Shown here one piece after another: positions 8,409-17,310 of a stretch of DNA of 41,933 bases (position 1 is its first letter; each line of letters opens with the position of its first letter). The notes under the pieces are model-generated. The model saw only the letters and a list, made by a program, of their open reading frames with translations. It searched no databases and was not told the origin of the DNA. The stretch is from Flavobacteriales bacterium (lineage in GTDB: Bacteria > Bacteroidota > Bacteroidia > Flavobacteriales_D > Sanyastnellaceae): positions 1 to 41,933 of the forward strand of contig CANHSF010000004.1 of assembly GCA_947463065.1 (NCBI GenBank), in the 5' to 3' direction. The translations under genes and the position numbers were made by a program.

Positions 8409-11165
8409 ATGAAATATTTTCTCTCTTCGCTTTTAGCTTTAGTAAGTGCCATTGCTATTGCCCAAGCGCCAAAGCAAATCCCCTATCAAGGCGTTGCTCG
8501 TGATGCCGTAGGGGCACCTGTGGCCAACCAAACCATCTCTTTGCGCCTCAGCATTGAGGTAGGTCCTGGAGTGGTCGTATTTCAAGAAGAACACCAGCCA
8601 ACCACCAATTCCTTTGGACTTTTCCATGTCCAAATCGGATCGATAGAAGAGATGGACATTGATTGGGGTGGTGAAATGAAATACCTCCATGTGGAGTTGG
8701 ACATTGCAGGAGGAACGAATTATGTTGACCTTGGAACGACAGCATTTTTATCGGTCCCCTATGCCTTGTATGCGGAGAGTTCAGGAACCCCTGGTCCACA
8801 AGGTATCCAAGGCGAACAAGGTCCACAAGGTCCAATTGGAATGACAGGCCCACAAGGTCCTGCAGGAATAAACGGAGCTGATGGGCAAGATGGAGCACCT
8901 GGCGCGTCCGGTCCTCAAGGTATTCAAGGTGAACAAGGTCCTATGGGTCCGCAAGGGCCTGCGGGAATGAATGGTATCGATGGACAGAACGGAGCTCAAG
9001 GTCCTGCAGGTCCGCAAGGTTTGCAAGGAGAGCAAGGGCCTATGGGTCCACAAGGAATGACAGGACCACAGGGGCCTGCGGGGATAGATGGTGTGGATGG
9101 ACAAGACGGAGCGCAAGGACCAGCGGGGCCGCAAGGTTTGCAAGGAGAGCAAGGGCCTATGGGTCCACAAGGAATGACAGGGCCTCAAGGTATTCAAGGT
9201 ATTCAGGGCGAACAAGGCCCTGCTGGAACAGGCGTCTCAATCTTGGGAGGCTTTGCCTATGAAAGTGAGTTACCAGCCACCGCCATGCCCGGTGACAGTT
9301 ATCTGATCAATGGTGATTTGTTTGTGTGGAGTTCAAACGATCAGAATTGGATCAATGTTGGAAACATTCAAGGACCGCAAGGTCCAGTAGGATTGACGGG
9401 TGCAACAGGTCCGCAAGGTCCAATAGGATTGACCGGTCCTGCTGGTGCAGCTGGTCCTCAGGGCCCGATCGGTTTAACTGGCGCGACGGGTGCTACTGGT
9501 CCACAAGGTCCAATTGGATTGACTGGTCCTGCTGGTGCGACGGGTGCTACAGGTGCAACAGGCACTCAAGGTCAGACAGGTGCTACTGGTGCAGTTGGTC
9601 CTCAAGGTCCAATTGGATTAACTGGCCCTGCTGGTGCAACAGGTGCCCAAGGGCCGATAGGATTAACTGGTCCTGCAGGTGCTACGGGGGCTACTGGTGC
9701 AGCTGGTCCTCAAGGCCCGATTGGATTGACAGGTCCTCAAGGTTCGATTGGACTAACAGGTGCTCAAGGACCACAGGGTCCGATTGGATTAACGGGTGCT
9801 CAAGGTCCGATCGGTTTAACTGGCCCTGCTGGTGCTACGGGTGCAACAGGTGCTCAAGGTCCGATAGGATTGACGGGTCCTGCTGGCGCAACTGGTGCAA
9901 CAGGTGCTCAAGGTCCGATAGGTTTAACTGGCGCTGCTGGTGCTACGGGTGCAACAGGTGCTCAAGGTCCGATAGGATTGACAGGTCCTGCAGGTGCTAC
10001 TGGCGCAACAGGTGCTCAAGGTCCACAAGGTCCAATTGGTTTGACAGGTCCTGTGGGGGCTACCGGTGCTCAAGGTCCGATAGGATTAACTGGTGCTGTG
10101 GGAGCTACAGGCGCAACTGGTGCTCAAGGTCTGATAGGATTGACGGGTCCTGCTGGTGCTACGGGTCCACAAGGTCCTATTGGTTTAACTGGTGCTGCAG
10201 GACCAACTGGTCCGCAAGGGCTAATGGGATTGACTGGTGCAACAGGCGCGGCTGGTGAAAATGGAAAAAACACATTGGTGAAAACAACTACAGAAACTAT
10301 TGGAGCGAATTGTCCAACAGGCGGAGTAAGATTAGAATATGGCCTTGATACCAATAGTAACGGAACACTCGAGGCAAGTGAAGTAAATGCCTCGCTTACT
10401 AATTATGTTTGTAACGGGGCTGTAGGAGCAACTGGTCCTCAAGGAGTTAATGCTAATGGTATTAACATGAACTCCGGTATTTACAATTTTGATGGGGACT
10501 TAGCATCAAACATTTCATTTACGAGTTCAGGTAATGTTAGTGGAGTATTAAACAACACCACAATTGAAAGTGGTGCACCGATGCAAACTATCACTGTTCC
10601 TGCGGGGAAATTGTATAATTTGAAATACTTATATATCTCTAAAACTGGTAATTGTCACAACTCCGCTTTTTTCGTTGATGGTTACCCCCTTTGGGGAGAA
10701 AGTTCTGCTCCCGGTGCCGTTGATTTTTGGCTACATGCTGGGCAAACATTAACGATGTCTTATGGAGGTTGGGCTGGATGTAATGGAACATACAGTGACA
10801 CTTATTATGTCATGATAGATGAATATCTTTTGCCAGCGAATAGCTCAGCCTTAATAACTACAGGAAGTGTCGGAGGAGCGTTAAACAACACCACAATTGA
10901 AAGTGGTGCACCAATGCAAACTATCACGGTACCAGCGGGTAAAATGTATAATATTAAATACTTATTTATTGGGAAAACTGGTAATTGTCACAACTCTGCT
11001 TTTTTTGTTGATGGATTCCCGCTCTGGGGAGAAAGTGTGGCTCCTGGTGAAGTAAACTTTTGGTTACACCCTGGACAAACATTAACGATGTCCTATGGGG
11101 GTTGGGCTGGATGTAATGGAACTTATAATGACTCTTTCTATTTACTTATCCATGTCTTTGAATGA
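8409..11165 (+). CDS. Collagen-like (Gly-X-Y) secreted protein with duplicated C-terminal domain
   Basis: 918 residues. A signal peptide covers ~1-19. Residues ~20-120 form a domain common at the front of Bacteroidota surface proteins ([10 protein letters not shown], ending SVPYALYAE). Gly-X-Y repeats follow from 126 to ~274. A ~46-residue non-collagen insert (275-321, ending WINVGNI) resembles the insert of phage and spore collagen-like fibres. A second Gly-X-Y block runs 322-~621, dominated by [10 protein letters not shown] and GATGATG. A short DUF7151-like segment (~622-675) follows. The C-terminus has two ~100-residue copies of a Cys-containing beta-type domain, 111 residues apart. No T9SS sorting domain is visible. 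A trimeric extracellular fibre is the likely structure; its role (adhesion or prey/particle contact) is inferred. It probably shares a transcript with the small T9SS protein upstream. Confidence 0.9.
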   Translation: MKYFLSSLLALVSAIAIAQAPKQIPYQGVARDAVGAPVANQTISLRLSIEVGPGVVVFQEEHQPTTNSFGLFHVQIGSIEEMDIDWGGEMKYLHVELDIAGGTNYVDLGTTAFLSVPYALYAESSGTPGPQGIQGEQGPQGPIGMTGPQGPAGINGADGQDGAPGASGPQGIQGEQGPMGPQGPAGMNGIDGQNGAQGPAGPQGLQGEQGPMGPQGMTGPQGPAGIDGVDGQDGAQGPAGPQGLQGEQGPMGPQGMTGPQGIQGIQGEQGPAGTGVSILGGFAYESELPATAMPGDSYLINGDLFVWSSNDQNWINVGNIQGPQGPVGLTGATGPQGPIGLTGPAGAAGPQGPIGLTGATGATGPQGPIGLTGPAGATGATGATGTQGQTGATGAVGPQGPIGLTGPAGATGAQGPIGLTGPAGATGATGAAGPQGPIGLTGPQGSIGLTGAQGPQGPIGLTGAQGPIGLTGPAGATGATGAQGPIGLTGPAGATGATGAQGPIGLTGAAGATGATGAQGPIGLTGPAGATGATGAQGPQGPIGLTGPVGATGAQGPIGLTGAVGATGATGAQGLIGLTGPAGATGPQGPIGLTGAAGPTGPQGLMGLTGATGAAGENGKNTLVKTTTETIGANCPTGGVRLEYGLDTNSNGTLEASEVNASLTNYVCNGAVGATGPQGVNANGINMNSGIYNFDGDLASNISFTSSGNVSGVLNNTTIESGAPMQTITVPAGKLYNLKYLYISKTGNCHNSAFFVDGYPLWGESSAPGAVDFWLHAGQTLTMSYGGWAGCNGTYSDTYYVMIDEYLLPANSSALITTGSVGGALNNTTIESGAPMQTITVPAGKMYNIKYLFIGKTGNCHNSAFFVDGFPLWGESVAPGEVNFWLHPGQTLTMSYGGWAGCNGTYNDSFYLLIHVFE
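8784..10265 (+). repeat. Gly-X-Y collagen-like coding repeat in two blocks
   Basis: Imperfect 9- and 18-bp units encoding [12 protein letters not shown] and GAT triplets run from 8784 to about 9230 and again from 9372 to about 10265, separated by a non-repeat insert. The second block is the more homogeneous, with repeated [10 protein letters not shown] units, which suggests slippage-driven length change. Confidence 0.9.
10539..11162 (+). repeat. 333-bp tandem duplication of the C-terminal domain
   Basis: The AACAACACCACAATTG segment at 10551 recurs at 10884, exactly 333 bp (111 codons) later. Each copy carries [18 protein letters not shown], then [11 protein letters not shown], then [13 protein letters not shown]. 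Such doubled heads after a fibre resemble receptor-binding tips; this is an inference. Confidence 0.85.
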
Positions 11166-11184
11166 TTATTCCCTACTTCAATTT

Positions 11185-11430
11185 ATGAAATACCGATTCT
11201 ACTTCAATTTCCCGACAGTTAACGAATCCAATAAAACGAAATTCGTTATTCATAGCTGTGAGTGTAAATGCAAAAAGATCAAAACTAATCGCAATGGTTT
11301 TTGGACTGAGTGTTATGAGAAATATGCAGATGCTGAAAAAAGCTTAAGAAAATTAATTGAGAAGTTTCGAGATTCTGATTTTGAGATTAGGCCTTGTGGG
11401 GAGTGCGCAGAGCATAATACATTACAATAA
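11185..11430 (+). CDS. Small Cys-rich hypothetical protein
   Basis: 81 residues, taking the ATG at 11185 (MKYRFYFNFP); the same frame is open further upstream, but that part overlaps the collagen-like gene and is non-coding in character. The protein is basic with a clustered CECKC motif near residue 26 and a late CGEC motif, so it may bind a metal. I do not recognise the family. It lies 19 bp before the HNH-like gene, and both are clearly more AT-rich than the T9SS genes around them. The two may have arrived together; a role as a cognate or immunity-type partner is only a guess. Confidence 0.5.
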   Translation: MKYRFYFNFPTVNESNKTKFVIHSCECKCKKIKTNRNGFWTECYEKYADAEKSLRKLIEKFRDSDFEIRPCGECAEHNTLQ

Positions 11431-11449
11431 CAACTATTTAAACTCTTAG

Positions 11450-12136
11450 ATGTCTCGAAAATTTTACATCGTATCACCTTCCAATGGGGAAATTCATCCA
11501 TTAAAAAAATGGATAAGAAACAACCCTACGACAATTTTAGGTTATACCTACTCTGTTTCAGATGCAACTAATGCGATCGTTCAAAAACTCGAAAACCTGA
11601 ATTGGGAGAAGAGCATACCAAATCCAAATGAGGTTATCATGATCAAGAATAACAAAAAGTCCTCGAAGCATATATCCGTTGACGTGAATAGAACGAAACT
11701 CAATTCTACCCAAGATGCAAGAGATGCAAAAGCGCTAAAAGCAAAATTGAAAGCTCAATTCAATTCTCGTGTGAAAAGCGGCAGAAATGGATTTACGTCT
11801 TTCGATGAATATGTTACTTGGTATCTGGCACAACCAAGAAAATGCACGTATTGCAACGTAAGTGAAGAAACAGTTAGAGCGATTGTTATGAGCAGTAAAT
11901 TGACATCTGCCAGGTTCCCCTTAAACGGAGTCGTGACGCAAGGCAGATCTCGGGGAGTCAATCTAGAAGTTGATCGCTGGGATTCTTCCAAGCCATACTC
12001 CAAAAAGAATTGCTGTCTTGCATGCTATTTCTGCAATAACGATAAAAGCGACGTATTCGATGGAAGGGAATATGTGAATTTTTTCGAGAATAGGAAAGAG
12101 TATCTTGAAAAATTAATGAAAACAAAACGCAAATAG
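11450..12136 (+). CDS. HNH-endonuclease-like protein with zinc-binding Cys pairs
   Basis: 228 residues, basic. The C-terminal ~100 residues have the arrangement of an HNH/His-Me-finger nuclease domain: CTYC (C132, C135), then LEVDRWDSSKPYS (D175), N187, then C192-x2-C195 followed by NNDKSD. The Cys pairs should hold a structural zinc. The position usually filled by the catalytic His of DH is Arg (DR), as in the DRxDSxxxYxxxN subgroup, so activity is uncertain. Residues 1-110 are not recognised. The gene is AT-rich and sits between two T9SS genes, 19 bp after a small Cys-rich gene and 16 bp before the next signal-peptide gene. Lateral arrival is likely; a defence, homing or toxin role is not shown. 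Confidence 0.7.
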   Translation: MSRKFYIVSPSNGEIHPLKKWIRNNPTTILGYTYSVSDATNAIVQKLENLNWEKSIPNPNEVIMIKNNKKSSKHISVDVNRTKLNSTQDARDAKALKAKLKAQFNSRVKSGRNGFTSFDEYVTWYLAQPRKCTYCNVSEETVRAIVMSSKLTSARFPLNGVVTQGRSRGVNLEVDRWDSSKPYSKKNCCLACYFCNNDKSDVFDGREYVNFFENRKEYLEKLMKTKRK

Positions 12137-12152
12137 GTAATCTCATATTTTT

Positions 12153-15100
12153 ATGAAAAATGTAATAATTATTCTTCTTTTTTCGATTTTTGGAGGTTTC
12201 GGTGCAGCAAGTCAAGTCTCCGTGACTTTCAAAGTTGATATGTCAAATGAAATAGTAAACACCAATGGAGTTCACATCACAGGTAATTTTCAGGATGTTA
12301 ACTACGACGGGATTCCAGAAAATCCTAGTTTGGTGAATTGGCTCCCGGGTGTTTATGAACTTTCAGATGCAGATATGGATGGCTTATACTCCATTACACT
12401 TCAACTAATCAGCGCTGTTTATGAATTTAAATTCATCAATGGCAATGACTGGTCACAAACTGAACAGGTTCCGCCCACTTGCCAAGTTGAAGTGAATGGC
12501 AACGATAACCGTCAAATGATGGTAGGCACAGCAGCTATGAACTATGAGGTGTGTTTTGCGCAGTGTGCGGCTTGCGGCGAAAGCGCAGTTCGTTTCCGTG
12601 TAGACATGTCTACGCAACCTGCGGTCAATCCTGTAGGTGTGCACGTGGCAGGTAACTTCCAGAATCCATTTGCAGACGGCGATGGATCAGGCGATTGGGA
12701 CGTAGATGCATCTCCTTTGCAAGACTGGAACGGCGACAACATTTGGGAAGGTGTGTATTCAGTGGGCTCAATGACAGCAATTGAGTACAAATTCATCAAT
12801 GGAGATGACTGGGCGAATCCGAACGAAAACGTTTCTGGTCCATGCGGACCAGGCAACGGCAATCGTACAGCACCCATTGAAAGCATAAACACTACACTGC
12901 CTTCCTATTGTTGGAATCTTTGTATTGAATGTACAGTTGGATGTACAAATCCTATTGCTTGTAATTATAATGAGTTTGCAATTACTGACGATGGAAGTTG
13001 TTTTTATCCAGATCCATGCGGAGATTGTTTAGGTTCGGGTATAGCAGGTTGCATAGATCCTTTGGCATGTAATTATAATTCGATTGCAACATGCAGTGAC
13101 AATTCCTGTGCTTATCCAGGATGCAATAATCCATTAGCATGCAATTTCAACCCGGAAGCGGGGTGCGACGACGGTTCATGTTTGAGTTTTGATGAATGCG
13201 GCGAATGTGGGGGTAATGGCCTAGCAGGATGTACATTCTTAAATTCAATTAATTATAATCCATCAGCAACTTGCGACGACGGATCCTGTATTTCAAGTCT
13301 CGGTTGCACCAACACGAATGCTTGCAACTACAGCCCGATTGCATTAATTGATGATGGGACTTGTATTTTACTTGGCGCAACCTGCGATGACGGAAACGCC
13401 AATACCCTCTTTGACTCTTATGATGAATTTTGCAATTGTTACGGGATGCTTAATTCTATCGATTGCGGGAATGACATAATTATATCTGAATATGTTGAAG
13501 GAACAGGTAATAATAAAGCAATAGAATTATACAATCCTACTAACTATACTATCGACTTAGGTCAAGGTAATTACTCTTTTGGGAGAGCTAGAGATGGCGA
13601 TCCAACCCCCATGTTGATGAGTATCACAGGGGCAATAGAACCAAGGTCTACAAGAGTATTTGCCCTAGACAAACGAGATCCGAATGGTATAGGAAATGAA
13701 ATTCCAATTTCAAATGAGCTTGAAGCAGTTGCTGATACTTTCGTGAATCCTATATTGGTTATAAGTAATTCTCCCTTCTATTTTAACGGCGATGACGCGT
13801 TTGTTCTTATTAAGTCTGGCACCATAGTGGATATCGTCGGTAAAATTGGTGAGGATCCAGGATTGGGTTGGTCAGCACCAGGGGATCCCAATGCTATTCC
13901 GTGGACCTTTAATCACACCATAATTCGTAAGCCATATATTCTTCAAGGCGTAACTTCAAACCCATCTCAGTTTGATCCAACCATTCAATGGGATACGCTA
14001 ATGGTGGATGATTTCAGTCATTTAGGCTGGCACACGACTATTTGTCAAGATCTTGTTTTTGGTTGTCTGGATCAAAGCGCATGTAATTATGACCCTTCCG
14101 CAGATGTCGAAAACAACTCTTGCATATTCCCAGGCTGCACCGATACCAATGCTTGCAACTTCACCCCCGATGCCGGATGTGATAATGGCTCTTGTTTATA
14201 CGTGAACGCGGGCTGCAACGACAGCAATGCCTTTACTTATAACGACCTCGTTGACGACGCTTGCAACTGCATCGGCACAAATTTCAATTACGGAATTTTG
14301 GCGGGTCAGTTTCAAGACGGCTGTTGCAATCTCCCCATGTGTCCGTCAAACATCCCAACTATGACATTACTGCCTCCTCTGAATGTTTCTCAATATCAAA
14401 TTCAGTGGTACTACAAAGAGGGTGGCTCCCCATGGAATTGCGATCAAAGTTCTTATACTAGTTGGAATCTCATCGAAGGCGCTACTAGCATGAGTTATAC
14501 TCCCATTGAATTTTATGGCACACGATCCTTTCGCTGTTTGGTCACTCCTTCTGCAGAATACAATTTGAATCCCGCATGGGCTCAAGGTTGCGGTGTCCTT
14601 ACAGTATTCAATTTCTCTAGTCAACCCATCATCGGTAATCCGAATATCACTCCATTTTCTACTGTAACCTATGCGGTCAATCCCATCGCTGGCAATACCT
14701 TCAATTGGACAGTCACCAATGGCGCCATAGTGAGTGGACAAGGGACCTCGGTGATTCAAGTCCTCTGGGGACAAAATGGACCTTACCAAGTTTCACTCAG
14801 CGAAGGTAATGGTGTTTGCGGAGACATATCTAATCTCATCGTGGTAAATAGTGATTGCAGTCTTTCAGCAGCCATTTCCTCAACGAATGGCAACGCGTTT
14901 TGCCCCGGTGGAACCAATGAACTGATCGCATCCTCCAATGGAACCAACTTATCCTACACGTGGTATTTGGATGGGGTTGAAATTAGCGGCGCGACCGAAC
15001 AATCATTCGGTATCACTAGCGCTGGTAATTATCAGGTCATGGTGAATGATGGTTTGTGCTCTGCCGTTAGTCAAATATTGAACATCTCTCAACTACCCGG

Positions 15101-16118
15101 AGTGCAATGGCCAGAAATAACGGTGATGGAGCAGAATGCAGATTGTGCCTCCGCTTCTGCTACAATTACTGCTGCAGGTGGAAATGCGACTTCATACGCG
15201 TGGTCCAGTGGGGAAACGACTCCAGAAATAACCGTAACGGCTTCAGGTGAATACGTGCTCACCGTAACCAATAATAGTGGATGTTCGGCTGAGTTGCCGC
15301 CGGTCGTGATCAACTTTGCCCAAAGTGAAGCCGTTCCCGTTTGTTTGGTCACCGTGGATTCGGCCACCGGCCACAATGTGATCGTGTGGGAGCCCGTCAC
15401 ATCCGAAGTAACCAATGCCTATGTGGTTTACAAAGAGACCAACGTCGCAGATGTGTATGAGCCAATTGGAACCGTAGACTATGGAAGTGATGGCATTTAT
15501 GAAGACATCAATTCCAATTCATCCGTACAAGCTAGCCGGTATAAATTGGCTTTGATTGATACCTGTGGAATTGAGTCTTCGCTCACAGCGTTGCACAAAA
15601 CCATTCATCTCACCTCCAACTTGGGCGTAGGAAATACAGTGAATTTGATCTGGTCCCATTACGAAGGATTCGCTTTTGGCAGCTACAACATTTACCGCGG
15701 TACAGCACCAGATAATATGGAGTTGCTCACCACTATAGCAAGCAATCTCAACAGCTATAGCGACCTGCTTCCTCTCACCAATGGGTATTATATGATCGAG
15801 GTAGAAGGCGTGAGTTGCGATCCGAGTCGCTCGGTGCAAACTTCACAGTCCAATATCATCAATTACGCCTTTATCGGTGTGCAAGAAAATGGTGAAGACG
15901 CCCTAGCCGTTTACCCCAATCCTGCGTCTGACCAAGTCATTCTGATTTGCTCAGCCGATCTTGTGGGACTTGATTTTCAGGTGTACAATACCTTTGGACA
16001 GCTGTTGGATCAACAGCGCATCTCCTCGACCAAAACCGTCATTCAACTTGATGCCTATGCGCCTGGTCAATACTGCGTCAAGGTTGCTGAGCACACCACC
16101 CTTGTGGTCAAGCAATAA
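12153..16118 (+). CDS. Large secreted protein: two beta-sandwich modules, DDGSC Cys repeats, lamin-tail-like domain, T9SS type A domain
   Basis: 1321 residues. A signal peptide (~1-20) comes first. Two related beta-sandwich modules follow (~21-135 and ~145-262: VTFKVDM/VRFRVDM, then GNFQ, then YEFKFINGNDW/YKFINGDDW), like starch-binding or CBM-type modules. A Cys-rich stretch (~265-435) repeats GCx..ACNY/ACNF..DDGSC about five times, with two more copies after 635. Residues ~441-625 look like a lamin-tail domain (IIISEYVEGTGNNKAIELYNP, DIVGKIGEDP). PKD/Ig-like and fibronectin-like domains follow. A type A sorting domain starts at ~1253 (VYPNPASDQVIL). Lamin-tail domains often accompany secreted nucleases and phosphatases, but no catalytic domain is visible. 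Adhesion to carbohydrate or matrix is inferred. A strong terminator follows. Confidence 0.9.
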   Translation: MKNVIIILLFSIFGGFGAASQVSVTFKVDMSNEIVNTNGVHITGNFQDVNYDGIPENPSLVNWLPGVYELSDADMDGLYSITLQLISAVYEFKFINGNDWSQTEQVPPTCQVEVNGNDNRQMMVGTAAMNYEVCFAQCAACGESAVRFRVDMSTQPAVNPVGVHVAGNFQNPFADGDGSGDWDVDASPLQDWNGDNIWEGVYSVGSMTAIEYKFINGDDWANPNENVSGPCGPGNGNRTAPIESINTTLPSYCWNLCIECTVGCTNPIACNYNEFAITDDGSCFYPDPCGDCLGSGIAGCIDPLACNYNSIATCSDNSCAYPGCNNPLACNFNPEAGCDDGSCLSFDECGECGGNGLAGCTFLNSINYNPSATCDDGSCISSLGCTNTNACNYSPIALIDDGTCILLGATCDDGNANTLFDSYDEFCNCYGMLNSIDCGNDIIISEYVEGTGNNKAIELYNPTNYTIDLGQGNYSFGRARDGDPTPMLMSITGAIEPRSTRVFALDKRDPNGIGNEIPISNELEAVADTFVNPILVISNSPFYFNGDDAFVLIKSGTIVDIVGKIGEDPGLGWSAPGDPNAIPWTFNHTIIRKPYILQGVTSNPSQFDPTIQWDTLMVDDFSHLGWHTTICQDLVFGCLDQSACNYDPSADVENNSCIFPGCTDTNACNFTPDAGCDNGSCLYVNAGCNDSNAFTYNDLVDDACNCIGTNFNYGILAGQFQDGCCNLPMCPSNIPTMTLLPPLNVSQYQIQWYYKEGGSPWNCDQSSYTSWNLIEGATSMSYTPIEFYGTRSFRCLVTPSAEYNLNPAWAQGCGVLTVFNFSSQPIIGNPNITPFSTVTYAVNPIAGNTFNWTVTNGAIVSGQGTSVIQVLWGQNGPYQVSLSEGNGVCGDISNLIVVNSDCSLSAAISSTNGNAFCPGGTNELIASSNGTNLSYTWYLDGVEISGATEQSFGITSAGNYQVMVNDGLCSAVSQILNISQLPGVQWPEITVMEQNADCASASATITAAGGNATSYAWSSGETTPEITVTASGEYVLTVTNNSGCSAELPPVVINFAQSEAVPVCLVTVDSATGHNVIVWEPVTSEVTNAYVVYKETNVADVYEPIGTVDYGSDGIYEDINSNSSVQASRYKLALIDTCGIESSLTALHKTIHLTSNLGVGNTVNLIWSHYEGFAFGSYNIYRGTAPDNMELLTTIASNLNSYSDLLPLTNGYYMIEVEGVSCDPSRSVQTSQSNIINYAFIGVQENGEDALAVYPNPASDQVILICSADLVGLDFQVYNTFGQLLDQQRISSTKTVIQLDAYAPGQYCVKVAEHTTLVVKQ

Positions 16119-16165
16119 CTCTTGTCAACCTGCATCCTGAGCGATGCCCGTGTAGGATACAATTT

Positions 16166-16197
16166 CGAAATGCACCTCGGGTGCATTTCGTTTTTTT
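16166..16197 (+). terminator. Rho-independent terminator after the 1321-residue T9SS gene
   Basis: A perfect 10-bp stem (CGAAATGCAC / GTGCATTTCG) with a 5-nt loop is followed directly by seven T residues. It lies 48 bp after the stop codon at 16118. Confidence 0.92.
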
Positions 16198-16241
16198 GAG
16201 GAAATTGGTTGGGGGTGTTTTGAAAACGTAAGGGACGAATG

Positions 16242-16269
16242 GTCGTGATGAATTGCAATTCATCACGAC
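16242..16269. other. Perfect 28-bp palindrome
   Basis: The sequence from GTCGTGATGAATT through its exact reverse complement is fully self-complementary over 28 bp. It lies between the plus-strand terminator and the end of the minus-strand LytTR gene, 28 bp past that gene's stop. No T run follows on either strand, so it is not a canonical terminator. It could still end or stabilise the LytTR mRNA, or be a protein-binding dyad. Confidence 0.85.
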
Positions 16270-16296
16270 GGGAATTCAATCCATTGCAATTCGCAC

Positions 16297-17067
16297 CTAC
16301 AGGACGTTGATACGCTCGCCGAATTCGTCGCGGTAATTGCCGCCTACGGGGATGACCTTGGGGCCGTCGCTCACATTGATGATGATGTCGCCACCGGCAA
16401 TACCTGTGACCTTGTCCATGTTGACTATAAAAGAGCGGTGCACCCGCTGGAAGGTCCTTTTCGGCAACTTGCGCTCGACATCTTTCATGGTGGCATGGAT
16501 GGTGATTTTCTCCCATTCCTTGCCGTCGCGGTGCAGCACCAATTGCATATAATCCTTCAATGCCTCGATAAAACAGATATCGCTGTGGTTGATCTTGACC
16601 AATTTTTGATTTTTGCGGACAAATAGAAATTCCGCTGTGGCTTTGTAATCGCTCAACCTCTTGAGCAAATCAAACTCGACCTTCAGTTCGCGCTCCTTCT
16701 GATGCTTGTGCACCGCCAACTCGATGGTCGTTTTCAGATCAATTTCCTTAAACGGTTTGAGAATATAACCGTGCGGCTCCACCTCTTTGGCATTGCCCAA
16801 GGTGGTTTCGTCGGCAAATGCCGTGAGAAAAATCACAGGGATGTCCATTTCCAACTTGAGCAACTCGGCCGTCTCAATGCCCGTTTTGTCGCCCTTGATC
16901 TGGATGTCCATGAGCGCCAGGTCGGGCTTGGTTTCGCGGGCCAACTCCAGGGCTTTGTCTCCGTTATCTGCCTGAGCAACAACGTTATATCCCAATTTAG
17001 TCAGACTTCTTTCAATGTCTTTACGCACAATGCTCTCGTCTTCGAGCAATAGAATGTTGATCGCCAT
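16297..17067 (-). CDS. LytTR-family response regulator
   Basis: 256 residues. An N-terminal CheY-like receiver (residues 4-120) has the acidic pocket ED (10-11), the phospho-acceptor D54 in LALMDIQIKG, T82 and K104 in LKPFKE. A linker helix follows, then a C-terminal LytTR DNA-binding domain (~145-250: FLFVRKNQKLVKI, ICFIEALKDYMQL, FQRVHRSFIVN). This layout is typical of cytoplasmic regulators that bind direct repeats upstream of target genes after phosphorylation by a membrane-bound 7TM- or TPR-type histidine kinase. No kinase gene is in the window, so the partner is unlinked or outside. It diverges from prs; the 243-bp gap serves both. Confidence 0.95.
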   Translation of the reverse strand: MAINILLLEDESIVRKDIERSLTKLGYNVVAQADNGDKALELARETKPDLALMDIQIKGDKTGIETAELLKLEMDIPVIFLTAFADETTLGNAKEVEPHGYILKPFKEIDLKTTIELAVHKHQKERELKVEFDLLKRLSDYKATAEFLFVRKNQKLVKINHSDICFIEALKDYMQLVLHRDGKEWEKITIHATMKDVERKLPKRTFQRVHRSFIVNMDKVTGIAGGDIIINVSDGPKVIPVGGNYRDEFGERINVL

Positions 17068-17227
17068 TTTGGTCAGGGTGTTTGGAGGAGAACATCCTCG
17101 GGTGCAATGTACGCCAGTTGCGGGCTGTGCACAACAACAAATTGAGAAATCCCCGATGCAATGCAGCTGCGCCAGCCCATTGGGCCAACAAGCCCGTCAA
17201 TAGAGAACAATGCCCCGAAATTATGCG

Positions 17228-17255
17228 TTGCGGTCAGAAATTATGGCTATATTTG
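17228..17255 (+). promoter_or_regulatory. Bacteroidota-type promoter for prs
   Basis: TTG at 17228 and TATATTTG at 17248-17255 match the TTG / TAnnTTTG pattern of the Bacteroidota housekeeping sigma factor. The spacing is 17 bp, slightly shorter than the usual 19-21. It would give a leader of about 50 nt before the ATG at 17311. Confidence 0.6.
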
Positions 17256-17310
17256 CGGCCCTTTTTGGGGGACAATTCGCTTTTACTCATCATACAACAC
17301 CATCACTGTC

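Noticed and set aside
9326-10258. A 310-codon plus-strand open frame, and long antisense frames, across the collagen-like gene
   Set aside because: They are by-products of the Gly-X-Y repeat read in other frames; composition is extreme (Cys/Trp/Arg or Leu/Arg) with no start context.
8784-10265. Regular short repeats considered as a CRISPR array
   Set aside because: The units are in-frame coding triplets without unique spacers of constant length.
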